DNA from: Myotis daubentonii
Taxonomy: Eukaryota; Chordata; Mammalia; Chiroptera; Vespertilionidae
Length of the DNA: 64,000 bases
Assembly (NCBI RefSeq): GCF_963259705.1
Contig: NC_081851.1
Span: 11,878,145-11,942,144 of the forward strand
Direction: 5' to 3'
Shown here in pieces: positions 1 through 13,010 of this stretch; positions within the stretch are counted from its first letter, which is position 1, and every line of letters starts with the position of its first letter. The position numbers were made by a program, and so were the translations under genes. The notes beneath the pieces were generated by a model. It was not told the DNA's origin and did not search any database. It worked only from the letters and a program-made list of their open reading frames with translations.

Positions 1-982
1 AGGATGGATGAAGAAACTGCAAGTACAAAAGTGAATTTATGTTTGTATTGGGGGAGAAGGGGGGTGGATGGTGGTGGTCCCAGCCATGAGGAACAGAGTG
101 TTGGGTTAATGCCGGCAGTGTATAATAAATTGTTTGATTTCCTTTTTACATGGCAGGCTATTGAATATTGTTAAACTATTGAAAGGATGGTCAGCTCAAG
201 ATGTGAAGTTTTATCCCACAACTGGTATAGTTTTTCCTTTAACATCATGGTCTAGAACAGCATTGTTGGATATTTGAGATACTAGAGAAGTGAGGTTTGA
301 CGCTGTTTCACTGATGGGGAGGGATGTAAGGAGGGAGCAGGAATGTGAGAAGGGAATAGTGTAGATTTCTTTAGTTGGGGCACCAGACAAGACATTGTAT
401 ACTGAGCCAACACTTTGAATAAGGACAAGGAGAAGTCTGAATGGGGATTTTTTTTTCTCAAAAATTTCTAATACTCGCAAGAAAAAAGAAGCTGATGTTA
501 AATTTAAGTTTGGATTGGGGGGGGTGGTATGGATGGTGGTCGCAGAGATGAGGAACAGGGTGGTCGCCGTCATGAGGAACATGGTGTTGTGTTAGTGCTG
601 GCAGTGTATAAATATGACTTTGATTTCCTTTTTACATGGTAGACTATTGAATATAGTTAAACTATTGAAAGGATCGTCAGCTCAATATCTGAAGTTTTAT
701 GCCACATCAGGTCCAGTTTTTCCTTTAACAACTTGGTCTAGAACATCATTGCTGTATATTTGAGATGCTAGAGAAGTGAGGTTTCACTCTGTTTCTTTGA
801 TGATTCACTTCATGTTACATTTGCCCCTTACATAAGTAAGATATTAGTAATAAGGGAAATTGGGTATGGTGTACATGGTTATTATCTTCACAGTTTTTCT
901 GTAAATCTGGAACTATTCTAAAACAAAACATCCATTAAAACAACACTCAAAATCCTAGGAAATGGTAGCAACTGAACATAGT

Positions 983-3304
983 GGAATGGACCACTGAAAT
1001 GACGGGGGAGTATGGGAATTGTCTTAGTGGAAACACCACCTCCCTGCCATATGCTGGACTATAATGGAACTAGAGGAATTGAGAGAGAGAGAGAGGTCAG
1101 TTTAGGAAAAACTTTTAGGAGTGAAGAGGAAAGTCTCTGTTTTTTAACCAGTGTGTCTGATATTTCTGCATCCTCTGCCACCCCAGCCCCTCCTGGATGG
1201 TCAAGCTGAGGCTTTGTGATGTCAAGCCACACCAGGGCAACCACAGAATTTGGGCAAACAGAGCTGAAGTGATTGGCTCCTCCTTAACCTAAAGAGAATA
1301 TATAGTGGCCAGGATCCTTTAAGTAGTGTCTCTTGCCTTAAATTAGCTAAAATTAGTAAGATGATATTGAGGACTAGTAGAGATAAGGAAAAAGACTCTA
1401 CACACAAGGATGGATGAAGAAACTGCAAGTACAAAAGTGAATTTATGTTTGTATTGGGGGGGAAGGGGGGTGGATGGTGGTGGTCCCAGCCATGAGGAAC
1501 AGAGTGTTGTGTTAATGCCGGCAGTGTATAATAAATTGTTTGATTTCCTTTTTACATGGCAGGCTATTGAATATTGTTAAACTATTGAAAGGATGGTCAG
1601 CTAAAGATGTGAAGTTTATCCCACAACTGGTATAGTTTTTCCTTTAACATCATGGTCTAGAACAGCATTGTTGGATATTTGAGATACTAGAGAGGTGAGG
1701 TTTGACACTGTTTCACTGATGGGGAGGGATGTAAGGAGGGGGCAGGCATGTGAGAAGGGAATAGTGTAGATTTCTTTAGTTCGGGCACCAGACAAGACAT
1801 TGTATATTGAGCCAACACTTTGAATAAGGACAAGGAGAAGTCTGACTGGGGATTTTTTTTCTCAAAACTTTCTAATACTGGCAAGAAAAAAGAAGCTGAT
1901 GTTAAATTTAAGTTTGGATGGGGGGTGTGGTATGGATGGTGGTAGCAGTCATGAGAAACAGGGTAGTCGCAGTCATGAAGAACAGGGTGTTGTGTTAGTG
2001 CTGGCAGTGTATAAATATGACTCTGATTTCCTTTTTACATGGTAGACTATTGAATATCATTAAACTATTGAAAGGATGGTCAGCTCAATATCTGAAGATT
2101 CATGCCACATCAGGTCTAGGTTTTCCTTTAACAACTTGGTCTAGAACATCATTGCTGTATATTTGAGATGCTAGAGAAGTGAGGTTTCACTCTGTTTCTT
2201 TGATGATTCACTTCATGTTACATTTGCCCCTTACATGGCTGTATATTTGAGATGCCTTAAATTAGCTAAAATTAGTAAGATGATATTGAGGACTAGTAGA
2301 GATAAGGAAAAAGACTCTACACACAAGGATGGATGAAGAAACTGAAAGTACAAAAGTGAATTTATGTTTGTATTGGGGGGGAAGGGGGTCAATGGTGGTG
2401 GTCACAGCCATGAGGAACAGAGTGTTTTGTTAATGCGGGCAGTGTATAATAAATTGTTTGATTTCCTTTTTACATGGCAGGCTATTGAATATTGTTAAAC
2501 TATTGAAAGGATGGTCAGCTCAAGATGTGAAGTTTTATCCCAGAACTGGTATAGTTTTTCCTTTAACATCATGGTCTAGAACAGCATTGTTGCATATTTG
2601 AGATACCAGAGAAGTGAGGTTTGACGCTGTTTTATTGATGGGGAGGGACGTAAGGAGGAGCAGGCATGTGAGAAGGGAATAGTGTAGATGTGTTTAGTTG
2701 GGGCACCAGACAAGCCATTGTATACTGACCCAACACTTTGAATAAGGACAAGGAGAAGTCTGAATGGGGATTTGTTTTCTCAAAACTTTCTAATAGTGGC
2801 AAGGAAAAAAGAAGCTGATGTTAAATTTAAGTTTGGATTGTGGGGGGTGGTATGGATGGTTGTCGCAGACATGAGGAAAGGGTGGTCGCAGTCATGAGGA
2901 ACAGGGTGTTGTGTTAGTGCTGGCAGTGTATAAATATGACTTTGATTTCCTTTTTACATGGTAGACTATTGAATGTAGTTAAACTATTGAAAGGATGGTC
3001 AGCTCAATATCTGAAGATTTATGCCACATCAGGTCCAGTTTTTCCTTTAACAACTTGGTCTAGAACATCATTGCTGTATATTTGAGATGCTAGAGAAGTG
3101 AGGTTTCACTCTGTTTCTTTGATGATTCACTTCATGTTACATTTGCCCCTTACATAAGTAAGATATTAGTAATAAGGGAAATTTGGTATGGTGTACATGG
3201 TTATTATCTTCACAGTTTTTCTGTAAATCTGGAACTATTCTAAAACAAAACATCCATTAAAACAACACTCAAAATCCTAGGAAATGGTAGCAACTAAACA
3301 TACT
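983..3304. repeat. Fused double unit of the macrosatellite
   Basis: This 2322-bp interval is two units minus about 480 bp. GCCTTAAATTAGCTAAAATT occurs at 1335 and again at 2254, 919 bp apart, instead of ~1400. The junction near 2236-2254 carries an 18-base stretch (GCTGTATATTTGAGATGC) that also occurs about 85 bases upstream, which looks like templated filler from end-joining or replication slippage. Confidence 0.8.
1271..1305 (+). promoter_or_regulatory. CCAAT/TATA-like pair repeated in each satellite unit
   Basis: An inverted CCAAT box (GATTGGCT, 1271-1278) is followed by AATATATAG (1297-1305). The pair recurs in most units, e.g. near 3593, 4996, 6399, 7797 and 9191. In the unit at 10305 the TATA-like part is lost (AAAATATTG), and in the last unit the CCAAT core is changed but the TATA is extended. 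The motifs are seen directly; promoter activity is inference. Confidence 0.3.
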
Positions 3305-6110
3305 GGAATGGACCACTGAAATGACGGGGGAGTATGGGAATTGTCTTAGTGGAAACACCACCTCCCTGCCATATGCTGGACTATAATGGAATTAGAGGAA
3401 TTGAGAGAGAGAGAGAGGTCAGTTTAGGAAAAACTTTTAGGAGTGAAGAGGAAAGTCTCTGTTTTTTAACCAGTGTGTCTGATATTTCTGCATCCTCTGC
3501 CACCCCAGCCCCTCCTGGATGGTCAAGCTGAGGCTTTGTGATGTCAAGCCACACCAGGGCAACCACAGAATTTGGGCAAACAGAGCTGAAGTGATTGGCT
3601 CCTCCTTAACCTAAAGAGAATATATAGTGGCCAGGATCCTTTAAGTAGTGTCTCTTGCCTTAAATTAGCTAAAATTAGTAAGATGATATTGAGGACTAGT
3701 AGAGATAAGGAAAAAGACTCTACACACAAGGATGGATGAAGAAACTGCAAGTACAAAAGTGAATTTATGTTTGTATTGGAGGGGAAGGGGATGTGGATGG
3801 TGGTGGTCCCAGCCATGAGGAACAGAGTGTTGTGTTAATGCCGGCAGTGTATAATAAATTGTTTGATTTCCTTTTTACATGGCAGGCTATTGAATATTGT
3901 TAAACTATTGAAAGGATGGTCAGCTCAAGATGTGAAGTTTATCCCACAACTGGTATAGTTTTTCCTTTAACATCATGGTCTAGAACAGCATTGTTGGATA
4001 TTTGAGATACTAGAGAGGTGAGGTTTGACACTGTTTCACTGATGGGGAGGGATGTAAGGAGGGGGCAGGCATGTGAGAAGGGAATAGTGTAGATTTCTTT
4101 AGTTCGGGCACCAGACAAGACATTGTATATTGAGCCAACACTTTGAATAAGGACAAGGAGAAGTCTGACTGGGGATTTTTTTTCTCAAAACTTTCTAATA
4201 CTGGCAAGAAAAAAGAAGCTGATGTTAAATTTAAGTTTGGATTGGAGGTGTGGTATGGATGGTGGTAGCACTCATGAGAAACAGGGTAGTCGCAGTCATG
4301 AGGAACAGGGTGTTGTGTTAGTGCTGGCAGTGTATAAATATGACTTTGATTTCCTTTTTACATGGTAGACTATTGAATGTAGTTAAACTATTGAAAGGAT
4401 GGTCAGCTCAATATCTGAAGTTTTATGCCACATCAGGTCCAGTTTTTCCTTTAACAACTTGGTCTAGAACATCATTGCTGTATATTTGAGATGTTAGAGA
4501 AGTGAGGTTTCACTCTGTTTCTTTGATGATTCACTTCATGTAACATTTGCCCCTTACATAAGTACGATATTAGTAATAAGGGAAATTGGGTATGGTGTAC
4601 ATGGTTATTATCTTCACAGTTTTTCTGAAAATCTGGAACTATTCTAAAACAAAACATCCATTAAAACAACACTCAAAATCCTAGGAAATGGTAGCAACTA
4701 AACATACTGGAATGGACCACTGAAATGACGGGGGAGTATGGGAATTGTCTTAGTGGAAACACCACCTCCCTGCCATATGCTGGACTATAATGGAACTAGA
4801 GGGAATGAGAGAGAGAGAGGTCAGTTTAGGAAAAAATTTTAGGAGTGAAGAGGAAGGTCTCCGTTCTATAACCAGTGTGTCTGAGATTTCTGCATCCCCT
4901 GCCACCCGGGCCCCTCCTGGATGGTCAAGCTGAGGCTTTGTGATATCAAGCCACACCAGGGCAACCACAGAATTTGGGCAAACAGAGCTGAAGTGATTGG
5001 CTCCTCCTTAACCTAAAGAGAATATATAGTGGCCAGGATCCTTTAAGTAGTGTCTCTTGCCTTAAATTAGCTAAAATTAGTAAGATGATATTGAGGACTA
5101 GTAGAGATAAGGAAAAAGACTCTACACACAAGGATGGATGAAGAAACTGAAAGTACAAAAGTGAATTTATGTTTGTATTGGGGGGGAAGGGGGGTGGATG
5201 GTGGTGGTCACAGCCATGAGGAACAGAGTGTTTTGTTAATGCGGGCAGTGTAAAATAAATTGTTTGATTTCCTTTTTACATGGCAGGCTATTGAATATTG
5301 TTAAACTATTGAAAGGATGGTCAGCTCAAGATGTGAAGTTTTATCCCACAACTGGTATAGTTTTTCCTTTAACATCATGGTCTAGAACAGCATTGTTGGA
5401 TATTTGAGATACTAGAGAGGTGAGGTTTGACACTGTTTCACTGATGGGGAGGGATGTAAGGAGGGGGCAGGCATGTGAGAAGGGAATAGTGTAGATTTGT
5501 TTAGTTGGGGCACCAGAGAAGCCATTGTATAGTGAGGCAACACTTTGAATGAGGACAAGGAGAAGTCTGACTGGGGATTTTTTTTCTCAAAAATTTCTAA
5601 TACTGGCAAGAAAAAAGAAGCTGATGTTAAATTTAAGTTTGGATTGGGGGGGTGGTACGGATGGTGGTAGCAGTCATGAGCAACAGGGTGGTCGCAGTCA
5701 TGAGGAACAGGGTGTTGTGTTAGTGCTGGCAGTGTATAAATATGACTTTGATTTCCTTTTTACATGGTATACTATTGAATGTAGTTAAACTATTGAAAGA
5801 ATGGTCAGCTCAATATCTGAAGTTTTATGCCACTTCAGGTCCAGTTTTTCCTTTAACTACTTCGTCTAGAACATCATTGCTGTATATTTGAGATGCTAGA
5901 GAAGTGAGGTTTCACTCTGTTTCTTTCATGATTCACTTCATGTTACATTTGCCCCTTACATAAGTAAGATATTAGTAATAAGGGAAATTGGGTATGGTGT
6001 ACATGGTTATTATCTCCACAATTTTTCTGTAAATCTGGAACTATTTTAAAATCAAACATCCATTAAAACAACACTCAAAATCTTAGGAAATGGTAGTAAC
6101 TGAACATAGT

Positions 6111-8906
6111 GGAATGGACCACTGAAATGACGGGGGAGTATGGGAATTGTCTTAGAGGAAACACCACCTCCCTGCCATATGCTGGACTATAATGGAAGTA
6201 GAGGGATTGAGAGAGAGAGAGAGGTCAGTTTAGGACAAAATTTTAGGAGTGAAGAGGAAGGTCTCCGTTCTATAACCAGTGTGTCTGAGATTTTTGCATC
6301 CTCTGCCACCCTGGACCCTCCTGGATGGTCCAGCTGAGGCTTTGTGATGTCAAGCCACACAATGGAAACCACAGATTTTGGGCAAACAGAGCTGAAGTGA
6401 TTGGCTTCTCCTTAACCTGGAGAATATATAGAGGCCAGGATCCTTTAAGTAGTGTCTCTTGCCTTAAATTAGCTAAAATTAGTAAGATGATATTGAAGAC
6501 TAGTAGAGATAAGGAAAAAGACTCCACACACAGGATGGATGAAGAAACTGCAAGCACAAAAGTGAATTTATGTTTGTATTGGAGGGGGAATGGATGCTGG
6601 TGGTCGCAGTCATGAGGAACAGAATGTTGTATTAATGCTGGCGGTGTATAATAAATTATTTGATTTCCTTTTTACATGGCAGGCTATTGAATATTGTTAA
6701 ACTATTGAAAGGATGGTCAGCTCAAGATGTGAAGTTTTATCCCACAACTGGTATAGTTTTTCCTTTAACATCATGGTCTAGAATAGCATTGTTGGATATT
6801 TGAGATACTAGAGAAGTGAGGTTTGATTCTGTTTCACTGATGGGGAGGGATCTAAAGAGGGGCCAGCCATGTGAGAAGGGAGTAATGTAGATTTCTTTAG
6901 TTGGGGCACCAGACAAGCCATTTCTACTGAGACTACACTTTGAATAAGGACAAGGAGAATTCTGAATGGGGATTTTTTCTCAACACTTTCTAATACTTGC
7001 AAGGACAAAAGAAGCTGATGTTAAATTGAAGTTTGCATTGCTGGGGTGGTATGGATGGTGGTCGCAGTCATGAGGAACAGGGTGGTAGCAGTCATGAGGA
7101 ACATGGTGTTGTGTTACTGCTGGCAGTGTATAATAAAGAATTTGATTTACTTTTTACATGGTAGAATATTGAATATTGTTAAACTATTGAAAGGATGGTC
7201 AGCTTAAGATCTGAAGTTTTATGCCACATCAGGTCCAGTTTTTCCTTTAGTAACTTGGTCTAGAACATCATTGCTCGATATTTGAGATGCTAGAGAGGTG
7301 AGGTTTCACTCTAACTGTTTCACTGATGATTCACTTCATGGTACATTTGCCCCAGACATAAGTAAGATATTGGTAATAAGAGAAATTTGGTATGGTGTAC
7401 ATGGTTATTATCTTCACAATTCTTCTGTTAATCTGGAACTATTTTAAAATCAAACATCCATTAAAACAACACTCAAAATCTTAGGAAATATTAGCAACTG
7501 AACTTAGTGGAATGGACCACTGAAATGACGGGGGAGTATGGGAATTGTCTTAGAGGAAACACCACCTCCCTGCCATATGCTGGACTATAATGGAAGTAGA
7601 GGGATTGAGAGAGAGAGAGAGGTCAGTTTAGGACAAAATTTTAGGAGTGAAGAGGAAGGTCTCCGTTCTATAACCAGTGTGTCTGAGATTTTTGCATCCT
7701 CTGCCACCCTGGACCCTCCTGGATGGTCCAGCTGAGGCTTTGTGATGTCAAGCCACACAATGGAAACCACAGATTTTGGGCAAACAGAGCTGAAGTGATT
7801 GGCTTCTCCTTAACCTGGAGAATATATAGAGGCCAGGATCCTTTAAGTAGTGTCTCTTGCCTTAAATTAGCTAAAATTAGTAAGATGATATTGAAGACTA
7901 GTAGAGATAAGGAAAAAGACTCCACACACAGGATGGATGAAGAAACTGCAAGCACAAAAGTGAATTTATGTTTGTATTGGAGGGGGAATGGATGCTGGTG
8001 GTCGCAGTCATGAGGAACAGAATGTTGTATTAATGCTGGCGGTGTATAATAAATTATTTGATTTCCTTTTTACATGGCAGGCTATTGAATATTGTTAAAC
8101 TATTGAAAGGATGGTCAGCTCAAGATGTGAAGTTTTATCCCACAACTGGTATAGTTTTTCCTTTAACATCATGGTCTAGAATAGCATTGTTGGATATTTG
8201 AGATACTAGAGAAGTGAGGTTTGATTCTGTTTCACTGATGGGGAGGGATCTAAAGAGGGGCCAGCCATGTGAGAAGGGAGTAATGTAGATTTCTTTAGTT
8301 GGGGCACCAGACAAGCCATTTCTACTGAGACTACACTTTGAATAAGGACAAGGAGAATTCTGAATGGGGATTTTTTCTCAACACTTTCTAATACTTGCAA
8401 GGACAAAAGAAGCTGATGTTAAATTGAAGTTTGCATTGCTGGGGTGGTATGGATGGTGGTCGCAGTCATGAGGAACAGGGTGGTAGCAGTCATGAGGAAC
8501 ATGGTGTTGTGTTACTGCTGGCAGTGTATAATAAAGAATTTGATTTACTTTTTACATGGTAGAATATTGAATATTGTTAAACTATTGAAAGGATGGTCAG
8601 CTTAAGATCTGAAGTTTTATGCCACATCAGGTCCAGTTTTTCCTTTAGTAACTTGGTCTAGAACATCATTGCTCGATATTTGAGATGCTAGAGAGGTGAG
8701 GTTTCACTCTAACTGTTTCACTGATGATTCACTTCATGGTACATTTGCCCCAGACATAAGTAAGATATTGGTAATAAGAGAAATTTGGTATGGTGTACAT
8801 GGTTATTATCTTCACAATTCTTCTGTTAATCTGGAACTATTTTAAAATCAAACATCCATTAAAACAACACTCAAAATCTTAGGAAATATTAGCAACTGAA
8901 CTTAGT
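6111..8906. repeat. Adjacent apparently identical macrosatellite units
   Basis: Units 6111-7508 and 7509-8906 are both 1398 bp and I found no difference where I compared them; identity continues to about 8981, inside the next unit. All other neighbouring units differ at many sites. This indicates a very recent one-unit duplication, gene conversion, or an assembly duplication. Confidence 0.8.
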
Positions 8907-11900
8907 GGAATGGACCACTGAAATGACGGGGGAGTATGGGAATTGTCTTAGAGGAAACACCACCTCCCTGCCATATGCTGGAGTATAATGCAACTAGAGG
9001 AATTGAGATAGAGAGGTAAGTTTCGGAAAAAATTTTAGGAGTGAAGAGGAAGTTCTCTGTTCTATAACCAGTGTGTCTGATATTTCTGCATCCTCTGCCA
9101 CCCCCGCCCCTCCTGGATGGTCAAGCTGAGGCTTTGTGATGTCAAGCCACACCATGGCAACCACAGATTTTGGGCAAACAGAGCTGAAGTGATTGGCTCC
9201 TCCTTAACCTAAAGAGAATATATAGAGGCCAGGATCCTTTAAGTAGTGTCTCTTGCCTTAAATTAGCTAAAATTAGTAAGATGATATTGAAGACTAGTAG
9301 AGATAAGGAATAAGACTCTACACACAAGGATGGATGAAGAAACTGCAAGTACAAAAGTGAATTTATGTTTGTATTTGGGGGCGGGGTGGGATGCATTGTG
9401 GTGTTCCCAGTCATGAGGAACAGAGTGTTGTGATAATGCTGGCAGTGTTTAATAAAGATTGATTTCCTTTTTACATGGCAGACTATTGAATATTGTTAAA
9501 CTATTGAAAGAATCGTGAGCTCAAGATGTGAAGTTTTATCCCACAACTGGTATAGTTTTTCCTTTAACATCATGGTCTAGAACAGCATTGTTGGATATTT
9601 GAGATACTAGAAAAGTGAGGTTTGACGCTGTTTCACTGTTGGGGAGGGATGTAAGGATAGGGCAGGCATGTGAGAAGGGAATAGTGTAGATTTCTTTAGT
9701 TGGGGCACCAGACAAGCCATTGTATACTGAGCCAACATTTTGAATAAGGACAAGGAGAAGTCGGAATGGGGATTTTTTTCTCAACACTTTCTAATCCTGT
9801 AAGAAAAAAGAAGCTGATGTTAAATTTAAGTTTGGATTGTGGGGGGGGGGTGGTATGAATGGTGGTCGCAGTCATGAGCAACAGGGTGGTCGCAGTCATG
9901 AGGAACATGGTGTTGTGTTAGTGCTGGCAGTGTAAAATAATGAATTTAATTTCCTTTTTACATGGTAGACTATTGAATATTGTTAAACTATTGAAAGGAT
10001 GGTCAGCTCAAGATCTGAAGTTTTATGCCACATCAGGTCTGGTTTTTCCATTAATTACTTGGTCTAGAACATAATAGCTGTATATTTGAGATGCTAGAGA
10101 AGTGAGGTTTCACTCTGTTTCACTGATGATTCACTTCATGTTACATTTGCCCCATACATAGGATATTATTAATAAGGGAAATTGGGTATGGTGTACATGG
10201 TTATTATCTTCACAATTTTTCTGTAAATCTGGAATTATTCTAAAATAAAACATCCATTAAAACAACACTCGAAATCCTAGGAAATGGTAGCAACTGAACA
10301 TAGTGGAATGGACTACTGTAATGACGGGGGTGAATGGGAATTGTCCTAGAGAAAACACAACCTCCCTGCCATATGCTGGGCTATAATGGAACTTGAGGAA
10401 TTGAGAGAGAGAGGTCAGTTTAGGAAAAAACTTTAGGAGTGAAGAGGAAGGCGTCTGTTCTATAACCAGAGTGTCTGAGATTTCTGCATCCTCTCCCACC
10501 CCCGCCCCTCCTGGATGGTCAAGCTGAGGCTTTGTGATGTCAAGCCACACCATGGCAAACACAGATTTTGGGCAAACAGAGCTGAAGTGATTGGCTCCTC
10601 CTTAACCTAAAGAGAAAATATTGAGGCCAGGACCCTTTCAGTAGTGTCTGTTGCCTTAAATTAGCTTAAATTAATAAGATGATATTGAAGACTAGTAGAG
10701 AGAAGGAAAAAGACTCCACACACAAGGATGGATGAAGAAACTGCAAGTACAAAAGTGAATTTACGTTTGTATGGCGGGGGGGGGGGGATGCATTGTGGTG
10801 GTCGCTGTCATGAGGAACAGTTCGTTGTGTTAATGCTGGCAGTGTATAATAAATTATTTAATTTCCTTTTTACATGGCAGACTATTGAATATTGTAAAAC
10901 TATTGAAAGGATGGCGGGCTCAAGATGTGAAGTTTTATCCCAAAACTGGTATAGTTTTTCTTTAACATCATGGTCTAGAACAGCATTGTTGGATATTTGA
11001 GATACTAGAGAAGTGAGGTTTGACTCTGTTTCACTGATGGGGTGGTATATAAGGAGGGGCTTTGCATGTGAGAAGGGAGTAATGTAGATTTCTTCACTTG
11101 GGGCACCACACAAGCCATTGCATACTGAGCCAACACTTTGGATAAGGACAAGGAGAAGTCTGAATGGGGATTTTTTTTCTCAACACTTTCTAATACTGGC
11201 AAGGAAAAAAGAAGCTGATGTTTAATTTAGGTTTGGATTGGGGGTGGTATGGATGGTGGTCGCAGTCATGAGGAACAGGGTTTTGTTTTAGTGCTGGCAG
11301 TGTATAATAATGAATTTAATTTCCTTTTTACATGGTAGACTATTGAATATTGTTAAACTATTGAAAGGATGGTCAGCTCATGATCTGAATTTTGATGCCA
11401 CATCAGGTCCAGTTTTTCCTTTAACAACTTGGTCTAGAACATCATTGCTGGTATTTGAGATATTAGAGAAGTGAAGTTTCACTCTAACTGTTTCACTGAT
11501 GATTCACTTCATGTTACATTTGCCCCATACATAAGTAAGATATTAGTAATAAAGGAAATTCGGTATGGTGTACATGATTATTATCTTCATAATTTTTCTG
11601 TAAATCTGGAACTATTCTAAAATAAAAAATCCATTAAAACAACACGCAAAATCTTAGGAAATGGTAGCAACTGAACATAGTAGAATGAACCACTGACATG
11701 ACGGTCGAGTATGGGAATTGTCTTAGAGGAAACACGACCTACCTGCCATATGCTGGAGTATAATGGAACTAGAGGAAAGGAGAGAGAGAGTGAGTATAGT
11801 TTGATAAAAATTTTAGGAGTTAAGTGGAAGGTCTCTGTTCTATAAACAGAGTCTCTAATATTTCTGCATGCTCAGCCACCCCCGCCCCTCCTTGATTGTC

Positions 11901-13010
11901 AAGCTGAGGCTTTGTGATGTCAATCCCCAACATGGCAACCACTGATTTTGGGCAAACAGAGCTGAAGTGAGTGGCTCTCCATTAACCTAAAGAGTATATA
12001 TAGAAGTCCAGGACCCTTTGAGTAGTGTCTGTTGCCTCAAGATAGTGAATCTTAATAAGACTATATTGTAGACTAGTAGAGATAGGGAATAAGACTCCAA
12101 ACACAAGGATGGAAAAAGAAACTGCAAGTCCAAAAGTGAATTTATGTTTGTATTGGTGCAGGGGGATGGATGGTGTTGGTCGCAGTCATGAGAGACGGGG
12201 TGTTGTGCTAGTGCTGGAAGTGTATAATAATGAATTTGATTTCCTTTTTACGTGGCAGACTATTGAATATTGTTAAACTAATGAAAGTTTGGTCAGCTCA
12301 AGATGTGACGTTTTATGCCAAAATTGGTAAAATTTTCCTTTAACATCATGGTCTAGAACAGCATTGTTTGATATTGGAGATACTAGAGACCTGAGGTTTG
12401 ACTGTTTCACCAATGGGGACGGATCTAAGGAGGCAGCAGTCATGTGAGAAGGGAGTAATGTAGATTTCTTTAATTGGGGCACCAGACAAGCCATTCCATA
12501 CTGAGCCAGACACTTAGAATAAGGACAAGGAGAAGTCTGGAATGGGATCTTTTTCCCAACACTTTCTCATACCTGCAAAGAAATAAAACACTGATATTTA
12601 ATATAGGTTTGAGTTGGGGAGGTGGGATGGATGGTGTTGGTCGTAGTCATGAGGAACAGGGTGTTGTGTTAGTGCTGGCTGTGTATAATAATGAATTTGA
12701 TTCCCTTTTTACATGACAGACTATTGAATATTTGTACACTATTGAAAGGAGGGTCAGCTCAAGATCTGAAGTTTTATGCCACATCGGGTCCAGTTTTTCC
12801 TTCAACAACTTGGTCTAGAACAGCATTGTTGGATATTGGAGTTACTAGGAAAGTGAGGTTTCACTCTCTTTCACTGATGATTTACTTCATGTTACATTTG
12901 CCTCAACCATAAGTAAGATATTAGTAATAAGGGTAATTGGGTATGGTGTACATGTTTATTATCTTCATAATTTTTCTGTAAATCTGGAACTATTCTAAAA
13001 TTAAACATCC

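Larger units (their letters stand above)
1..13010. repeat. Tandem macrosatellite, ~1.4-kb unit
   Basis: A head-to-tail array. Taking the motif GGAATGGACCACTGAAATGA as unit start, units begin at 983, 3305, 4709, 6111, 7509, 8907, 10305 and 11682, with lengths 2322, 1404, 1402, 1398, 1398, 1398, 1377 and 1329 (last one cut). Bases 1-982 are a partial unit. Each unit holds a ~450-bp leader and two related half-units (e.g. from 1433 and from 1900), each with a G-rich tract, a CCTTTTTACATGG block and a TGGTCTAGAAC block, so the unit itself arose by an internal duplication. Short open frames recur only because the unit recurs; they change or break between copies and are not genes. I do not recognise the family. 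Unit divergence rises towards 13,010. Confidence 0.93.

Noticed and set aside
1012..11202. Recurring 60-100 codon open frames in the satellite (both strands)
   Set aside because: They repeat with the unit, lose or change ends between copies and resemble no protein; the DNA repeat explains them.
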